Below are positions 50,972 through 59,394 of a stretch of DNA of 64,000 nt, piece after piece. This DNA comes from Dyella jiangningensis. GTDB lineage: Bacteria; Pseudomonadota; Gammaproteobacteria; Xanthomonadales; Rhodanobacteraceae. The stretch's first letter is position 1; every line of letters begins with the position of its first letter. Location of the stretch: NCBI GenBank assembly GCA_000632805.1, contig CP007444.1, positions 3,150,772-3,214,771 of the forward strand, given 5' to 3'. The notes beneath the pieces are model-generated. The model did no database searches, was not told the origin of the DNA, and saw nothing but the letters and a program-made list of their open reading frames with translations. A program made the position numbers and the translations under genes.

Positions 50972-51334
50972 TCAGCCCAGCACGCGCTTGACGGTGGCCA
51001 GCAGCTGCTCGGGATCGAACGGCTTCACCAGCCAGCCGGTGGCGCCGGCGGCCTTGCCTTCCATCTTCTTGTCGGTATGCGACTCGGTGGTCAGCATCAA
51101 AATCGGCACGCCCTTGTATTCGGGCATCGTGCGCAGCTCGCGCACCATGCTGATGCCGTCCATCACCGGCATGTTCACGTCCGCCAGCACCAGGTCGTAG
51201 CGGCCGCCGCGAGCGACGTCCAGGGCGAGCTGGCCGTTCTCGGCCTCGCTCACGTCATGACCGGCGCCGCGAAGGGTGAAGGCCACCATGCCGCGCATCG
51301 AAGCCGAATCGTCCACTGCAAGAATCTTTGCCAT
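50972..51334 (-). CDS. cheY: Chemotaxis response regulator CheY
   Basis: 120 residues, a single receiver domain. Acidic pocket in LAVDDSASMR, phosphorylation site Asp52 in LVLADVNMPVMDGISMV, Thr in LMLTTESHTD and Lys in GWLVKPFDPEQLL. It carries the signal from CheA to the flagellar motor. It is preceded by a STAS gene and followed by cheA across a repeat cluster. No cheZ phosphatase is seen nearby. Confidence 0.94.
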   Translation of the reverse strand: MAKILAVDDSASMRGMVAFTLRGAGHDVSEAENGQLALDVARGGRYDLVLADVNMPVMDGISMVRELRTMPEYKGVPILMLTTESHTDKKMEGKAAGATGWLVKPFDPEQLLATVKRVLG

Positions 51335-51348
51335 CTTCCACCTCAGTT

Positions 51349-51669
51349 TCAGGCCGGCATGGTTGCCGGCAGTTCCAGTGCCTGCGTCAGGCCAAGCACG
51401 CCTGCCGCGTCACGCATCGTTTCGCTCACGCCCCGCCACGAGGCCGGCAGCCCCTGCGCGGAGGCCGCGCGGCGGAAAGCCAGCAGCAGCTGCAAGGCAG
51501 CCGTGTCCACGCGTTCCACGCCGGCGCCATCGATTTCGACGGAGGGCGCCTCCAGTGCCTGGAGCAGCCCGGCTTTCACGTCGGCCAGCTCGGTCAGGCG
51601 GAAATCCGCCGGCAACGCGATCACACGCGTCTCGCCAGCCTTGCGTTGTGGGTTCGACTTGCTTCCCAT
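51349..51669 (-). CDS. STAS-domain protein, first gene of the che cluster
   Basis: 106 residues from ATG 51669, with GAGGAC about seven bases upstream; an in-frame ATG at 51720 would extend it. A STAS-type core with VERVDTAALQLLLAFRRAAS, where the switch residue is Thr rather than Ser. Such small STAS proteins accompany chemotaxis clusters in xanthomonads and pseudomonads, with unclear function. It is divergent from the FliK-like gene; the 194-base gap should hold the che promoter. Confidence 0.82.
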   Translation of the reverse strand: MGSKSNPQRKAGETRVIALPADFRLTELADVKAGLLQALEAPSVEIDGAGVERVDTAALQLLLAFRRAASAQGLPASWRGVSETMRDAAGVLGLTQALELPATMPA

Positions 51670-51863
51670 GGCCTGTCCTCGCTGCGCCCCACGGGCGTCT
51701 ACGGGGTGCTTATCGGCCATATCAGCGGCTGCTTTAGCGATTTTGGCGCCCGGAAAAGCCGTGACGGACCCGACAAAAGTTGGCCCTCAAGTTCCTGCAG
51801 GGGCGGCCGATCCAGAGTGCACGGAAGGAGCGCGCGCGAGTCTCCATCCGCAAGGAGTCTTGA

Positions 51864-53006
51864 TTGGTCATCCAACCCACCAGCTTTGCCGCCCTCACCT
51901 GGGCCGGCGCCGCTTCCGGCAGTGCTGCCGAGAGTTGGCGCATCGGCACGGTGCTGGCCGCGCGGCCGTTGGGGGTCAATCCGGACGGCATGATGGTGTT
52001 GCAGATCGGCGCATTGGCGGTGGAAGCCGAGGCGCCGCGCAGCCAGTTGCCGTCGCAGTTCCAGGTACGCGTGCTGACGCTGGGTGCCCAGCCGCAGCTG
52101 GAAGTGATCATGCCGCACACGCCCGAGCCCGCCATCCAGGTGGCGATGCGCGAGCGCCTGCCGCAACAGAACGGCTATGCGCCCCTGCTTGCGACCCTGG
52201 ATGCGCTCGCGCAGCGACCTGCCCTGCGGCAGTTGCCCGCCTATCTGCGTCCTGCGCTCGCGCTGCTCGAACACGTGGTGCGCACGCCGGCCGAAGTGAC
52301 GCGCGGCGAAGGCCTGCGCGAAGCGATCACGCGCAGCGGACTGTTCCTCGAATCCCAGTTGGCCCAGTCGCATCTGGACATGGCCGCGCTGAGCCAGGAG
52401 GACTGGAAGGGCGCCCTGCTGCGTCTGGCCAGCCTGCTGGACGACTATCTGCCCGCGCGCCGCGCCAGCAATTCGAGCGGCAGCGAAACGCCGCCGCCCC
52501 TGCAGCAGCGCGGCCTGCTGCCGCAACCGCGCGTGGCGCTGCCGCCGGAACTGCTCAACGACGACGTCGATGCACTGCTGAGTCGTCTGCACGGCGAGGT
52601 GCACGCCGCGCTGGCACGCGTGGAAGTGGCGCAACTGGAAGCCACCACCGTGCCGGCCTGGATGATCGAGATTCCGCTGCAGGGCGAAAACGGCCGCGAC
52701 ATCCTGCAGATCCAGCTTGAGCGCAACGTCGAAGCCGACGAGGCGTCCGCGTGGACGCTGGGCTTCACCCTGGATCTGCCGGCGCTGGGCCCCGTGCAGG
52801 GCGAACTGCAACTGCGCGACCTGCGTCTCGGCGTTCGACTGTGGGCCGAACGCGCCACCACCGTGCACAAGCTGGAGCATCTGTTCGGCCCGTTGCGCCA
52901 GCAGCTGGCCGCCACCGGGCTGATCCTCGATCAGCTGAGTTGCCAGCAAGGCCTGCCGCATGCGAGCAGCCCGCACAGCGCCATCCTGCTGAAGACCATG
53001 GCATGA
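51864..53006 (+). CDS. FliK-like flagellar hook-length control protein
   Basis: 380 residues with a TTG start preceded by AAGGAG at six bases; there is no ATG at a useful position until residue 43. The N-terminal part is Ala/Pro/Gln-rich and variable. The C-terminal about 130 residues match the conserved hook-length domain: MIEIPLQGENGRDILQIQLE, LDLPALGPVQGELQLRDLRL and ATGLILDQLSCQQG. FliK measures hook length and switches the export specificity of FlhB; the next gene is an FlhB-C-terminal-like protein. The fliK assignment is likely but not certain because FliK proteins vary. Confidence 0.72.
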   Translation: MVIQPTSFAALTWAGAASGSAAESWRIGTVLAARPLGVNPDGMMVLQIGALAVEAEAPRSQLPSQFQVRVLTLGAQPQLEVIMPHTPEPAIQVAMRERLPQQNGYAPLLATLDALAQRPALRQLPAYLRPALALLEHVVRTPAEVTRGEGLREAITRSGLFLESQLAQSHLDMAALSQEDWKGALLRLASLLDDYLPARRASNSSGSETPPPLQQRGLLPQPRVALPPELLNDDVDALLSRLHGEVHAALARVEVAQLEATTVPAWMIEIPLQGENGRDILQIQLERNVEADEASAWTLGFTLDLPALGPVQGELQLRDLRLGVRLWAERATTVHKLEHLFGPLRQQLAATGLILDQLSCQQGLPHASSPHSAILLKTMA

Positions 53007-53275
53007 CCACGCCCCTGCCGCCCGCCCGCCGACGCGTGAGCCTGCGCCTTTCCGGTGGACCGACCGAGGCTGCGCCGGCCGCCAACCTGCCGCCCGAGTC
53101 GCTGGAGACATTGCTGGCACGCGCGCGTGCGCTGGGCATTCCATTGCACCACGATCCACAGATGGCCGGCCTGCTCGCCTCGCTGCGGCTGCGCCAGGAC
53201 GTGCCGGCCACGTTGTACGCCGCGGCGGCTGCTGTGCTCTCGTGCATCTACGACGCCGCGGACGAGCACCACTGA
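53003..53275 (+). CDS. FlhB C-terminal-domain-like export switch protein
   Basis: 90 residues, soluble. LARARALGIPLHHDPQMAGL and LAS-LRLRQDVPATLYAAAAAV correspond to the segment after the NPTH autocleavage motif in FlhB/YscU. Small proteins of this kind (FlhX/FhlB) can partly replace the FlhB C-terminal half in flagellar export. It overlaps the FliK-like gene by four bases (ATGA), consistent with a functional pair in substrate switching. Confidence 0.82.
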   Translation: MTTPLPPARRRVSLRLSGGPTEAAPAANLPPESLETLLARARALGIPLHHDPQMAGLLASLRLRQDVPATLYAAAAAVLSCIYDAADEHH

Positions 53276-53294
53276 GATCGCATCGGCGATCGCG

Positions 53295-54239
53295 TCAGAG
53301 CGATATCGTCGCCGACAGCATGAACGGGTTGCCCTCGAGCCGGTTCTTCACATCGAACTCGTGCATCCAGCGGGCGGAGAACTCCACCTGGCCGCCCTGC
53401 CACTTCTTCAGGTAATTGCCCATCGGGCCCAGCGCCAGCGCGCGCCCCTTGAAGCCGTTGAGGCGATCGGCCGTCGGCCCGCTGTCCTTCTCGATCTGCT
53501 CGATCCAGCCGCCCACCGCGCCCACGCCCCAACCTGAGGAAAAACGCTTCACCAGCAGCGAGTCGATGCGGAACACCGCGCCGTTCTGGTAATCGGTGTC
53601 GGTGTTCTTGGTGTAGAAGTCCACCGCCGAGGTGAGGCTCCACTCCAGCGTGCCCTGCTGGAACAGCTGCGTGTAGCCCACCGTCGGCGAGAACGTCCAG
53701 TTGTTGAGGCTGACGTTTGCCAGCTGCCCTTTGTCGTAGCTGCCGGTGGGCGCATAGATGTAGAGCGCGAGCGACATGTGTTGCGTCTGGCTGAAATGAT
53801 GGCTGGCGATCACCGGCACGAAGGTCATGTCGAACAGACCGCTGTCGCGGTCGCTCATGCCGCGCGAGAACCTGCCGAACGTCGTATTCACGTTCGCATC
53901 CACATAGGCGAACGGCACGATGACCTCGCTGGCGAAATTCCACGCTGACGGTTTCGTGTCCCAGATGTAGACGCCGGCCAGGTTGAGCAACTGGAATTCG
54001 GCCTTCAAACCCAGCGAAACACCGCCGCCCGTGATGGGCACCTGCTTGGAGCCGCTGATCGAACCGCTGTAGTACGCATAGGCCACGCCCCAGTTCCATC
54101 CCGGCGTGGGCGGGATGAGGCCGGCGTAGGACGTGGCCTGTACGCCGGTGATTGCGCGCCCGAGCGCACCTTCCGTGGCATGGACGGGAACGGCAGCGAT
54201 GGCCGCGAGCAGAACGAGAACAAGCGCAAGTCGTTTCAT
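53295..54239 (-). CDS. Outer-membrane protein of MetA-pathway phenol-degradation type
   Basis: 314 residues. Signal peptide about 1-21 (cleavage near VHATEG). The rest is a beta-barrel pattern of short amphipathic strands, e.g. NWGVAYAYYSGSISGSKQV, MSLALYIYAPTGSYDKG, GWGVGAVGGWIEQIEK, GQVEFSARWMHEFDVKNRLE, ending in PFMLSATISL with a C-terminal hydrophobic residue. It resembles the putative outer-membrane transporter family (PF13557 type), which is also represented by the gene at 11244. Substrate unknown. Its stop is 20 bases from the FlhB-like gene stop. Confidence 0.78.
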   Translation of the reverse strand: MKRLALVLVLLAAIAAVPVHATEGALGRAITGVQATSYAGLIPPTPGWNWGVAYAYYSGSISGSKQVPITGGGVSLGLKAEFQLLNLAGVYIWDTKPSAWNFASEVIVPFAYVDANVNTTFGRFSRGMSDRDSGLFDMTFVPVIASHHFSQTQHMSLALYIYAPTGSYDKGQLANVSLNNWTFSPTVGYTQLFQQGTLEWSLTSAVDFYTKNTDTDYQNGAVFRIDSLLVKRFSSGWGVGAVGGWIEQIEKDSGPTADRLNGFKGRALALGPMGNYLKKWQGGQVEFSARWMHEFDVKNRLEGNPFMLSATISL

Positions 54240-54616
54240 GGCATCTCGACGGATGGGGTGGGCCGGCCAGGCTTGCCGTGGGGCGGTGGGTGCCTGACGC
54301 CATGGAGATGGGACTCAGGGTCGTTGTCCGGTCGATGCGCGACAAGCGAAATTCCACCTAGCCCGTCTACGTAAATCTACGGAGAGCGCTACCGAGGTTT
54401 TGCGCTTGCCGCACCTGTGCGCGGCCCGCAGGCTTGGGCTCGGCGAACCTCGTGTCGCGATGCTTCCCGCCCGTCGCGCTACTGGGCGCAACACACCGAC
54501 GCGGGACAGAAGGGCTGGGGTTTCCGCTTCGTGGTCACCGTGCTGGTCCCCGAAGAGCGCTGAGAAGCAACGCCCTGGTCGCGCTGCACGCGCGCCAGAG
54601 CCATCGCTTCGCAGGA
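54240..54616. other. 377-base intergenic region
   Basis: No gene supported. It contains CTACGTAAATCTACGG near 54367, a short direct repeat of CTACG with a TACGTA palindrome that might be an operator for the outer-membrane protein gene, about 130 bases from its start. This is conjecture. The remaining sequence is GC-rich without hairpin terminators that I could identify. Confidence 0.4.
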
Positions 54617-55786
54617 TTACTTCGTGGCTTCGGCCGGCGCCACGTCACCCACGGCCTGAGCGAGCGGCAGCGCGTCCGTCACCAGGTGCATCAGGAAACG
54701 ACCCGGCTGCTCCTGCATCATCATGTGCGCCGAGTCGGCGAAAGACACCAGCTTCTTCGACGGTGCGTGGATATTCGCGTACCAGGCTTCGGTCACTTCA
54801 TGCGGCGTGGTGTAGTCGTGCGCGCCGACATACACGATCACCGGGCAGCCGAAGGTCGTCACATGATCGAAGTCGGCGGAGAGCAACGCCGGCAGCAGGT
54901 GGTTGAGCGAGAACAGGCTGCCTTTGTCGATCGCGTCGAGATCTTCGCGGCTGTAGTCGGGCGACAGTTCTTCGGCGTCCACGTCGAACTGATAGTCCTT
55001 GCGACCCCAGGCGAGGCCGCCGTAATACATCTCCCACTTGCTGCGCATGCCGATGCGATCGAGCGTCAGCGGACCCTTGCCCGGATACGGCGCCATCGCT
55101 TCCAGTTCGCGGATGGCCGTCTGGTTGCCCTCTTCCTTCGCCTTGCGCAGGGCGTAGTTGAAGCCCACCTCTTCATTGCGACGGCCGTTCACCACCTGGC
55201 CGGTCGAGATGTAGGCATAGAACCATTCCGGGTGGCGCTGCGCCAGCGTGACGCCAAGGATGGAACCCCATGAATGACCCAGCAGGAAGATCTTCTGCTT
55301 GCCGAAACGCTCGCGCAGATAGGTCACCACCTGTTCGGCATCGTCCGTCATGCCCTTTACCGACATGCCGGGCGCCATCGCTTCTTCGGTGTTGGCGCGA
55401 TAGGTCTTGCCGGCGCCGCGCTGGTCCCACTGCACCACGGTGAAGTAATCCTCCCATGGCGTCTGGAAGGTGTAGCCCTCGGGCATGGCGGGCGCGGCCG
55501 GGCCGCCATGCAGGAACAGCAGGATCGGGTTGCGACGATCCTTGCCGCGGATCGACACCCACTGGTCGATGCCGTTGATGTGCAGCTTCACCTTCTCGTC
55601 CACACCCTGCGGCGTGATGATCATGCGGTTGCTGTCGAGAATGCGCGTGACCTGGTCGCGCGACATCATCGACTTGTCCTTGGCCGGTGCGCCGGCTTCA
55701 TCCGCCATGGCGGCGGGAGCGAATGCATGGCCGAGGACAACGACAGCAGCAAACAGCAACGAAATGAGATACGACTTGCGGGACAT
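54617..55786 (-). CDS. Exported alpha/beta-hydrolase, proline iminopeptidase-like (S33)
   Basis: 389 residues. Signal peptide about 1-28 (MSRKSYLISLLFAAVVVLGH, cleaved near AMA-DE). Hydrolase motifs: oxyanion LLFLHGGPAAPAMPEGY, VVQWDQRGAGKT typical of proline iminopeptidases, nucleophile GHSWGS at about Ser172, Asp in VYVGAHDYTTP and His in FADSAHMMMQEQ. It probably releases N-terminal residues such as proline from peptides in the periplasm; the true substrate could also be an ester. ATG 55786 follows CAGGAG by nine bases. Confidence 0.85.
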   Translation of the reverse strand: MSRKSYLISLLFAAVVVLGHAFAPAAMADEAGAPAKDKSMMSRDQVTRILDSNRMIITPQGVDEKVKLHINGIDQWVSIRGKDRRNPILLFLHGGPAAPAMPEGYTFQTPWEDYFTVVQWDQRGAGKTYRANTEEAMAPGMSVKGMTDDAEQVVTYLRERFGKQKIFLLGHSWGSILGVTLAQRHPEWFYAYISTGQVVNGRRNEEVGFNYALRKAKEEGNQTAIRELEAMAPYPGKGPLTLDRIGMRSKWEMYYGGLAWGRKDYQFDVDAEELSPDYSREDLDAIDKGSLFSLNHLLPALLSADFDHVTTFGCPVIVYVGAHDYTTPHEVTEAWYANIHAPSKKLVSFADSAHMMMQEQPGRFLMHLVTDALPLAQAVGDVAPAEATK

Positions 55787-56085
55787 GCGTAAGACTCCTG
55801 TCTGTTGTTCTTTGAGCCCGTCCGGTGAGTCATCCACCGGCGGGCAGTGATCGGGGCGGTCGCTGCGACACGCTGTTGCTGATACCCATGGCAAGCGCCG
55901 TGCCAACCGCCGCGCCGCGCAAAAATCGTTTGTACACCGCCACTTGCGCGGCGCGCGTCGAAAACGCCATGCGTCCGCGGACAAATGCACGGACGTCCGG
56001 CCTGCGGACGCTCTTCGTCCCCATTTAACCCCGCGGACAGGTCCGGCAAGGCAGACTGTGTGGCCTCCATGCCAGAGTCAGTCAC

Positions 56086-57222
56086 GTGCAGGCCATTGAC
56101 ACGAAAGCGAAACAACTCAAACGCACGCGCATTCATCGCTTGAGGCTCGCCCTACTGGCTTGCGTTGGCCTGGCGTCCGCCGCCATCGCGCACGGCTCTG
56201 CGCCGGACAACCGTGCCGACGCGCCCGGCCTGCTGGCCATCCAGGTCAACGCCGACAAGCTCACGCTCGCCGTGGCCAAGGTTCCGCAGATCTATCTTTA
56301 CGGGAACATCGATGCAGGCGCGGCGGACCGCTTCGAAGCGCTGGTGCGATCGGGCAAGGTGCCCGCCGGTTCGGACGTCTATTTGAATTCGCCCGGCGGC
56401 GACCTGCATGCCGGCATGGCCTTGGGCCGGATCTTTCGCGCGCAGTCGATCGCCACGCATCTAGGCGTGCCGCGCAAGCCCTCGCGTTCGACGGCGCCGA
56501 CCTCCAAGGTGGCCGTGTGCATGGACGCCTGCACGCTGGCCTACATGGGTGGCCTGTTCCGCTGGTCGCCCACCGGCAACGACCGGTTCGGCGCGCTTCC
56601 CCTACGCACGCAGCAAGGCGCTGCGGCGCAGCCGGCCGACGATGTCGACGCCTATCTGAAGGAACTGAACCTCACGGCCGAGGCGCAGTACGGCCGCAAG
56701 ATCCAGGCCGACCCCGGCGTGCTGACGGGCGATGAGATGATCAACTCCGGCCTCGCCAACAACGGCCGCCTCGCCCCCACCGTGAGCTATCACATGATGG
56801 GCAATGCGCCTCTGCTCACGCTGGGCCAGAGCGCGCGCGACGGCCAGTACCGCATCACCCTGCTGTGCAAGCCGGACGGCCTCACCGTGACCGCCTATTA
56901 CATGGTGGGCGTGGAACGTGCGCACAAGCTGGTCGCGCGCGCCAACCGCTCCTACTTCGAAATCAACAACCAGCAGACCTTGCCGGGCGACCGCGATGCG
57001 TTCAGGGCCACCAGCGAATCGGTGATGATCAGCCGTCCGGTTCCGCTCTCGCAGATGGCGCAATTCCTCTCCGCGCGGTCCGTGGGCGCGTGGCTCGCCG
57101 ATCGCGGCGGTGCCGTGCGCTACGGCTTCACCATCTATCTCGAATCCGTGCGCAATCGCCTGCAGAGCTACAGCGAGGCATGCGCGCAAGTAGGCAAAAA
57201 CTCTCCCATCGCCACACGCTGA
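56086..57222 (+). CDS. Exported ClpP-fold protein lacking the catalytic serine
   Basis: 378 residues from GTG 56086; no ATG lies before the signal-like segment RLRLALLACVGLASAAIAHG. The crotonase/ClpP-type fold is suggested by QIYLYGNIDAGAADRFEALV, VYLNSPGGDLHAGMALGRIF at about 98-117 and KVAVCMDACTLAYMGGLFR at about 141-159. In related periplasmic ClpP-like proteins the second motif reads C-x-S-A-C, Ser being the nucleophile. Here Asp147 occupies that position, and the following His-containing GxH motif is replaced by GNDRFGALPLR. The C-terminal about 170 residues are unrecognised. Function unknown, possibly non-catalytic. Confidence 0.68.
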   Translation: MQAIDTKAKQLKRTRIHRLRLALLACVGLASAAIAHGSAPDNRADAPGLLAIQVNADKLTLAVAKVPQIYLYGNIDAGAADRFEALVRSGKVPAGSDVYLNSPGGDLHAGMALGRIFRAQSIATHLGVPRKPSRSTAPTSKVAVCMDACTLAYMGGLFRWSPTGNDRFGALPLRTQQGAAAQPADDVDAYLKELNLTAEAQYGRKIQADPGVLTGDEMINSGLANNGRLAPTVSYHMMGNAPLLTLGQSARDGQYRITLLCKPDGLTVTAYYMVGVERAHKLVARANRSYFEINNQQTLPGDRDAFRATSESVMISRPVPLSQMAQFLSARSVGAWLADRGGAVRYGFTIYLESVRNRLQSYSEACAQVGKNSPIATR

Positions 57223-57245
57223 GTTCCCTTGTCGTGGCACAAAGG

Positions 57246-57279
57246 AAGGGCCGATGCCACGGGCACCGGCCCTTTCTCG
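57246..57279. terminator. Intrinsic terminator between convergent genes
   Basis: AAGGGCCG pairs with CGGCCCTT across a 13-base loop, followed by TCTCGTT on the plus strand. On the minus strand the stem is followed by TCCTTTGT. Moderate quality. Confidence 0.6.
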
Positions 57280-58875
57280 TTACGGCTGTGCCCCTGCGGC
57301 CTGCACGGCGGCGTAGGCGTTGACGATGCCTGCGCCGATCGACTTGGTGCGACTGGGGGCCACGTTCGGCACCGTGGCCGATGACTTCAACACTGACGTC
57401 ACCTGCGTCGGCGACAGCAGCGACTTGCCGAGCGCAAGCCGGTAGCTCTGCATCAGCGCCACCACGCCGGCCACATGCGGCGTCGCCTGCGAGGTGCCGG
57501 CCATGCCGCCATAGGTCGCGGTGGTCGGCGTGGTCGTGCCCGCGTTGATGGTCGACCAGATGAAGCCGGTGGTGGCCTGCGTGCCGGTGGACGCGTCGTT
57601 CTTGTAGACGCCACCGCCTGGCGCCGCCAGCGCGACGATCGATCCGTAGTTGGAGTAGTAGGCGCGCGCACTGGTGATACCGGTGGCCGCCACCGTCACG
57701 GCGCCCGCGCAGCTGGCCGGCGAATAGTTCGACGCATTGGCGTTGCTGTTGCCGGCCGCCACCACCACGGTCGCACCGCGGCCGATGGCACCGGTGATTG
57801 CCTGGCCGAGCACGCTGCCCGACGTGCACTTGCCCGAACCGCCCAGGCTCATGCTGATCACCTGCGCGGGATGCGCGTTGGCAGGCACGCCCGACACGCT
57901 GCCACCCGACGCCCAGGTGATGGCATCGGCGATGTCGGCGTTGGAACCGCCGCAATGACCGAGCACACGTACCGGCAACACCTGCGCGCCAAAGGCGGTG
58001 CCGACCATGCCGGTGCTGTTGTTGGTGATCTCACCGCCGGCCGTGCCGAACACATGCGTGCCGTGCCAGCTGCTGTCTTCGGCCGGCTGACCGGCTCCGC
58101 ACTGGCCCGCCGTCACCCAGTCGCCCGTATCCCAACCGCCAGCCACGCGCCCATTGGTCGAACGGCCCGAAACCGCTGCCGAACTGATGAAGTCATAACC
58201 TGCGTTGGCAAGCGAGAGATTGAGGTCGGGGTGATTGGTCACGCCGGTGTCGAGGCTGGCGATGACGATGCCCGTGCCGTCGGCAAGGCTCCATGCCTGC
58301 TGGATGTTCGCGCCACCCCAGTTGGCAACGTTCGCATTCAGTGTGTTGTCGAAGAAGCTGGCGCCGTTCGGCACCAGGTAGTCCCACTGGTAGGACGCGT
58401 AGTACTGGTCGTTGGGCACCGTGAAGGTCGCCGCGCCGGCGGGCTTGATGCCGTCGACCTTTTTCAACAGGTATTCGGGCTCCACGAATTCCACCGCCGG
58501 ATCGGCCGCGATCTGCTGGATCAGCGCCGCCGCTTCCGACGACGACAGCGCGCGATCGGTATGCACCAGGTCGGCACCCGTAGCCAGCTTGCGCCCATAG
58601 CGCACATTGAGGCCGCGCGCGAAGGCGCTTGCGCCGCCGCCCAGTTTGGCGTGCCCGGCGGCGGCGCCGACGTTCTGCACCGCGGCCGCGGCGTTGCCGC
58701 GCTCGCTGCTGCCGTTCTTGTAGGTGACGATGAAGCCGCTATACGTCTGGTCGCTCTGCAGCGGACTCACGTCGAACTTCGACGGCGGTGGCGAGGTGCC
58801 GAATTCGGCGGCCATCGCCGAGGTACCGAGTGCAAGCCAAAGCGAAGCGACCAGCCATTTCCTATGCATGCTCAT
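57280..58875 (-). CDS. Secreted S8-family subtilisin-like peptidase
   Basis: 531 residues. Signal peptide about 1-24, a prodomain to about 165 (YSGFIVTYKNGSSERGNAAA and EFVEPEYLLKKVD, an I9-type inhibitor end), then the catalytic triad: Asp in VIASLDTGVTNHPDL (about 210), His in SSWHGTHVFGTAGG (about 271), Ser in GMAGTSQATPHVAGVVAL (about 461). Two cysteines per region (QCGAG, HCGGS, KCTSG, SCAGA) suggest disulfides for extracellular stability. There is no C-terminal P or PKD domain. ATG 58875 follows GGGGATCTGC. A degradative exoprotease is likely. Confidence 0.93.
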   Translation of the reverse strand: MSMHRKWLVASLWLALGTSAMAAEFGTSPPPSKFDVSPLQSDQTYSGFIVTYKNGSSERGNAAAAVQNVGAAAGHAKLGGGASAFARGLNVRYGRKLATGADLVHTDRALSSSEAAALIQQIAADPAVEFVEPEYLLKKVDGIKPAGAATFTVPNDQYYASYQWDYLVPNGASFFDNTLNANVANWGGANIQQAWSLADGTGIVIASLDTGVTNHPDLNLSLANAGYDFISSAAVSGRSTNGRVAGGWDTGDWVTAGQCGAGQPAEDSSWHGTHVFGTAGGEITNNSTGMVGTAFGAQVLPVRVLGHCGGSNADIADAITWASGGSVSGVPANAHPAQVISMSLGGSGKCTSGSVLGQAITGAIGRGATVVVAAGNSNANASNYSPASCAGAVTVAATGITSARAYYSNYGSIVALAAPGGGVYKNDASTGTQATTGFIWSTINAGTTTPTTATYGGMAGTSQATPHVAGVVALMQSYRLALGKSLLSPTQVTSVLKSSATVPNVAPSRTKSIGAGIVNAYAAVQAAGAQP

Positions 58876-59340
58876 GCAGATCCCCATCCAGGTGTGGGTC
58901 GCCGTGGTCCCGTGACGTCCTGTCCGGACCAACCAGCCAACAGTGACCAGCCGCTCGACGCGTCGAGCCTGCGACAGTGGTTTTCCCCAACGACATGCCC
59001 CTCCCGGACATGACGCAAGAACCGATGGACGCGCAAGGCGCCGTTCTGGCGTGAGGCCGGGCCATGGGAAAAAGCGCGCAGCCGCCCATGGCGGCGTGGG
59101 TTCACCACACCGGCCTCACTCCTTCCAAAATGATTTCAGCGGGACGGCCCGCTGCCCCAGCGTGACCAAAACGCAAGAAGTCACGATGTGTCCATCATTC
59201 ATTTGCGATGTGAAGGACACGCCAAGAAAAACTGACGGCGCGCTGGCATGGAACGATCCAGATGTCGCCACGCTGCCAAAGTGTGATGTGGCGCGTGAAA
59301 ACGAGCGCGACAGGAGCGGCTCCCGGTTCTTGTCCAGGCG
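58876..59340. other. 0.5 kb intergenic region upstream of the subtilase
   Basis: Should contain the subtilase promoter on the minus strand. Open frames here are antisense-like, without ribosome sites. A hydrophobic or conserved small protein was not found. Confidence 0.5.
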
Positions 59341-59372
59341 AAAAAAAAACGCCCCCGCCGAAGCGGGGGCGC
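59341..59372 (-). terminator. Intrinsic terminator of the 59395-60990 gene
   Basis: On the minus strand, GCGCCCCCGC-TTCG-GCGGGGGCG is a near-perfect stem with a UUCG-type loop, followed by nine T residues. Confidence 0.95.
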
Positions 59373-59394
59373 CCTCACCCTCACCCCAACCGGG

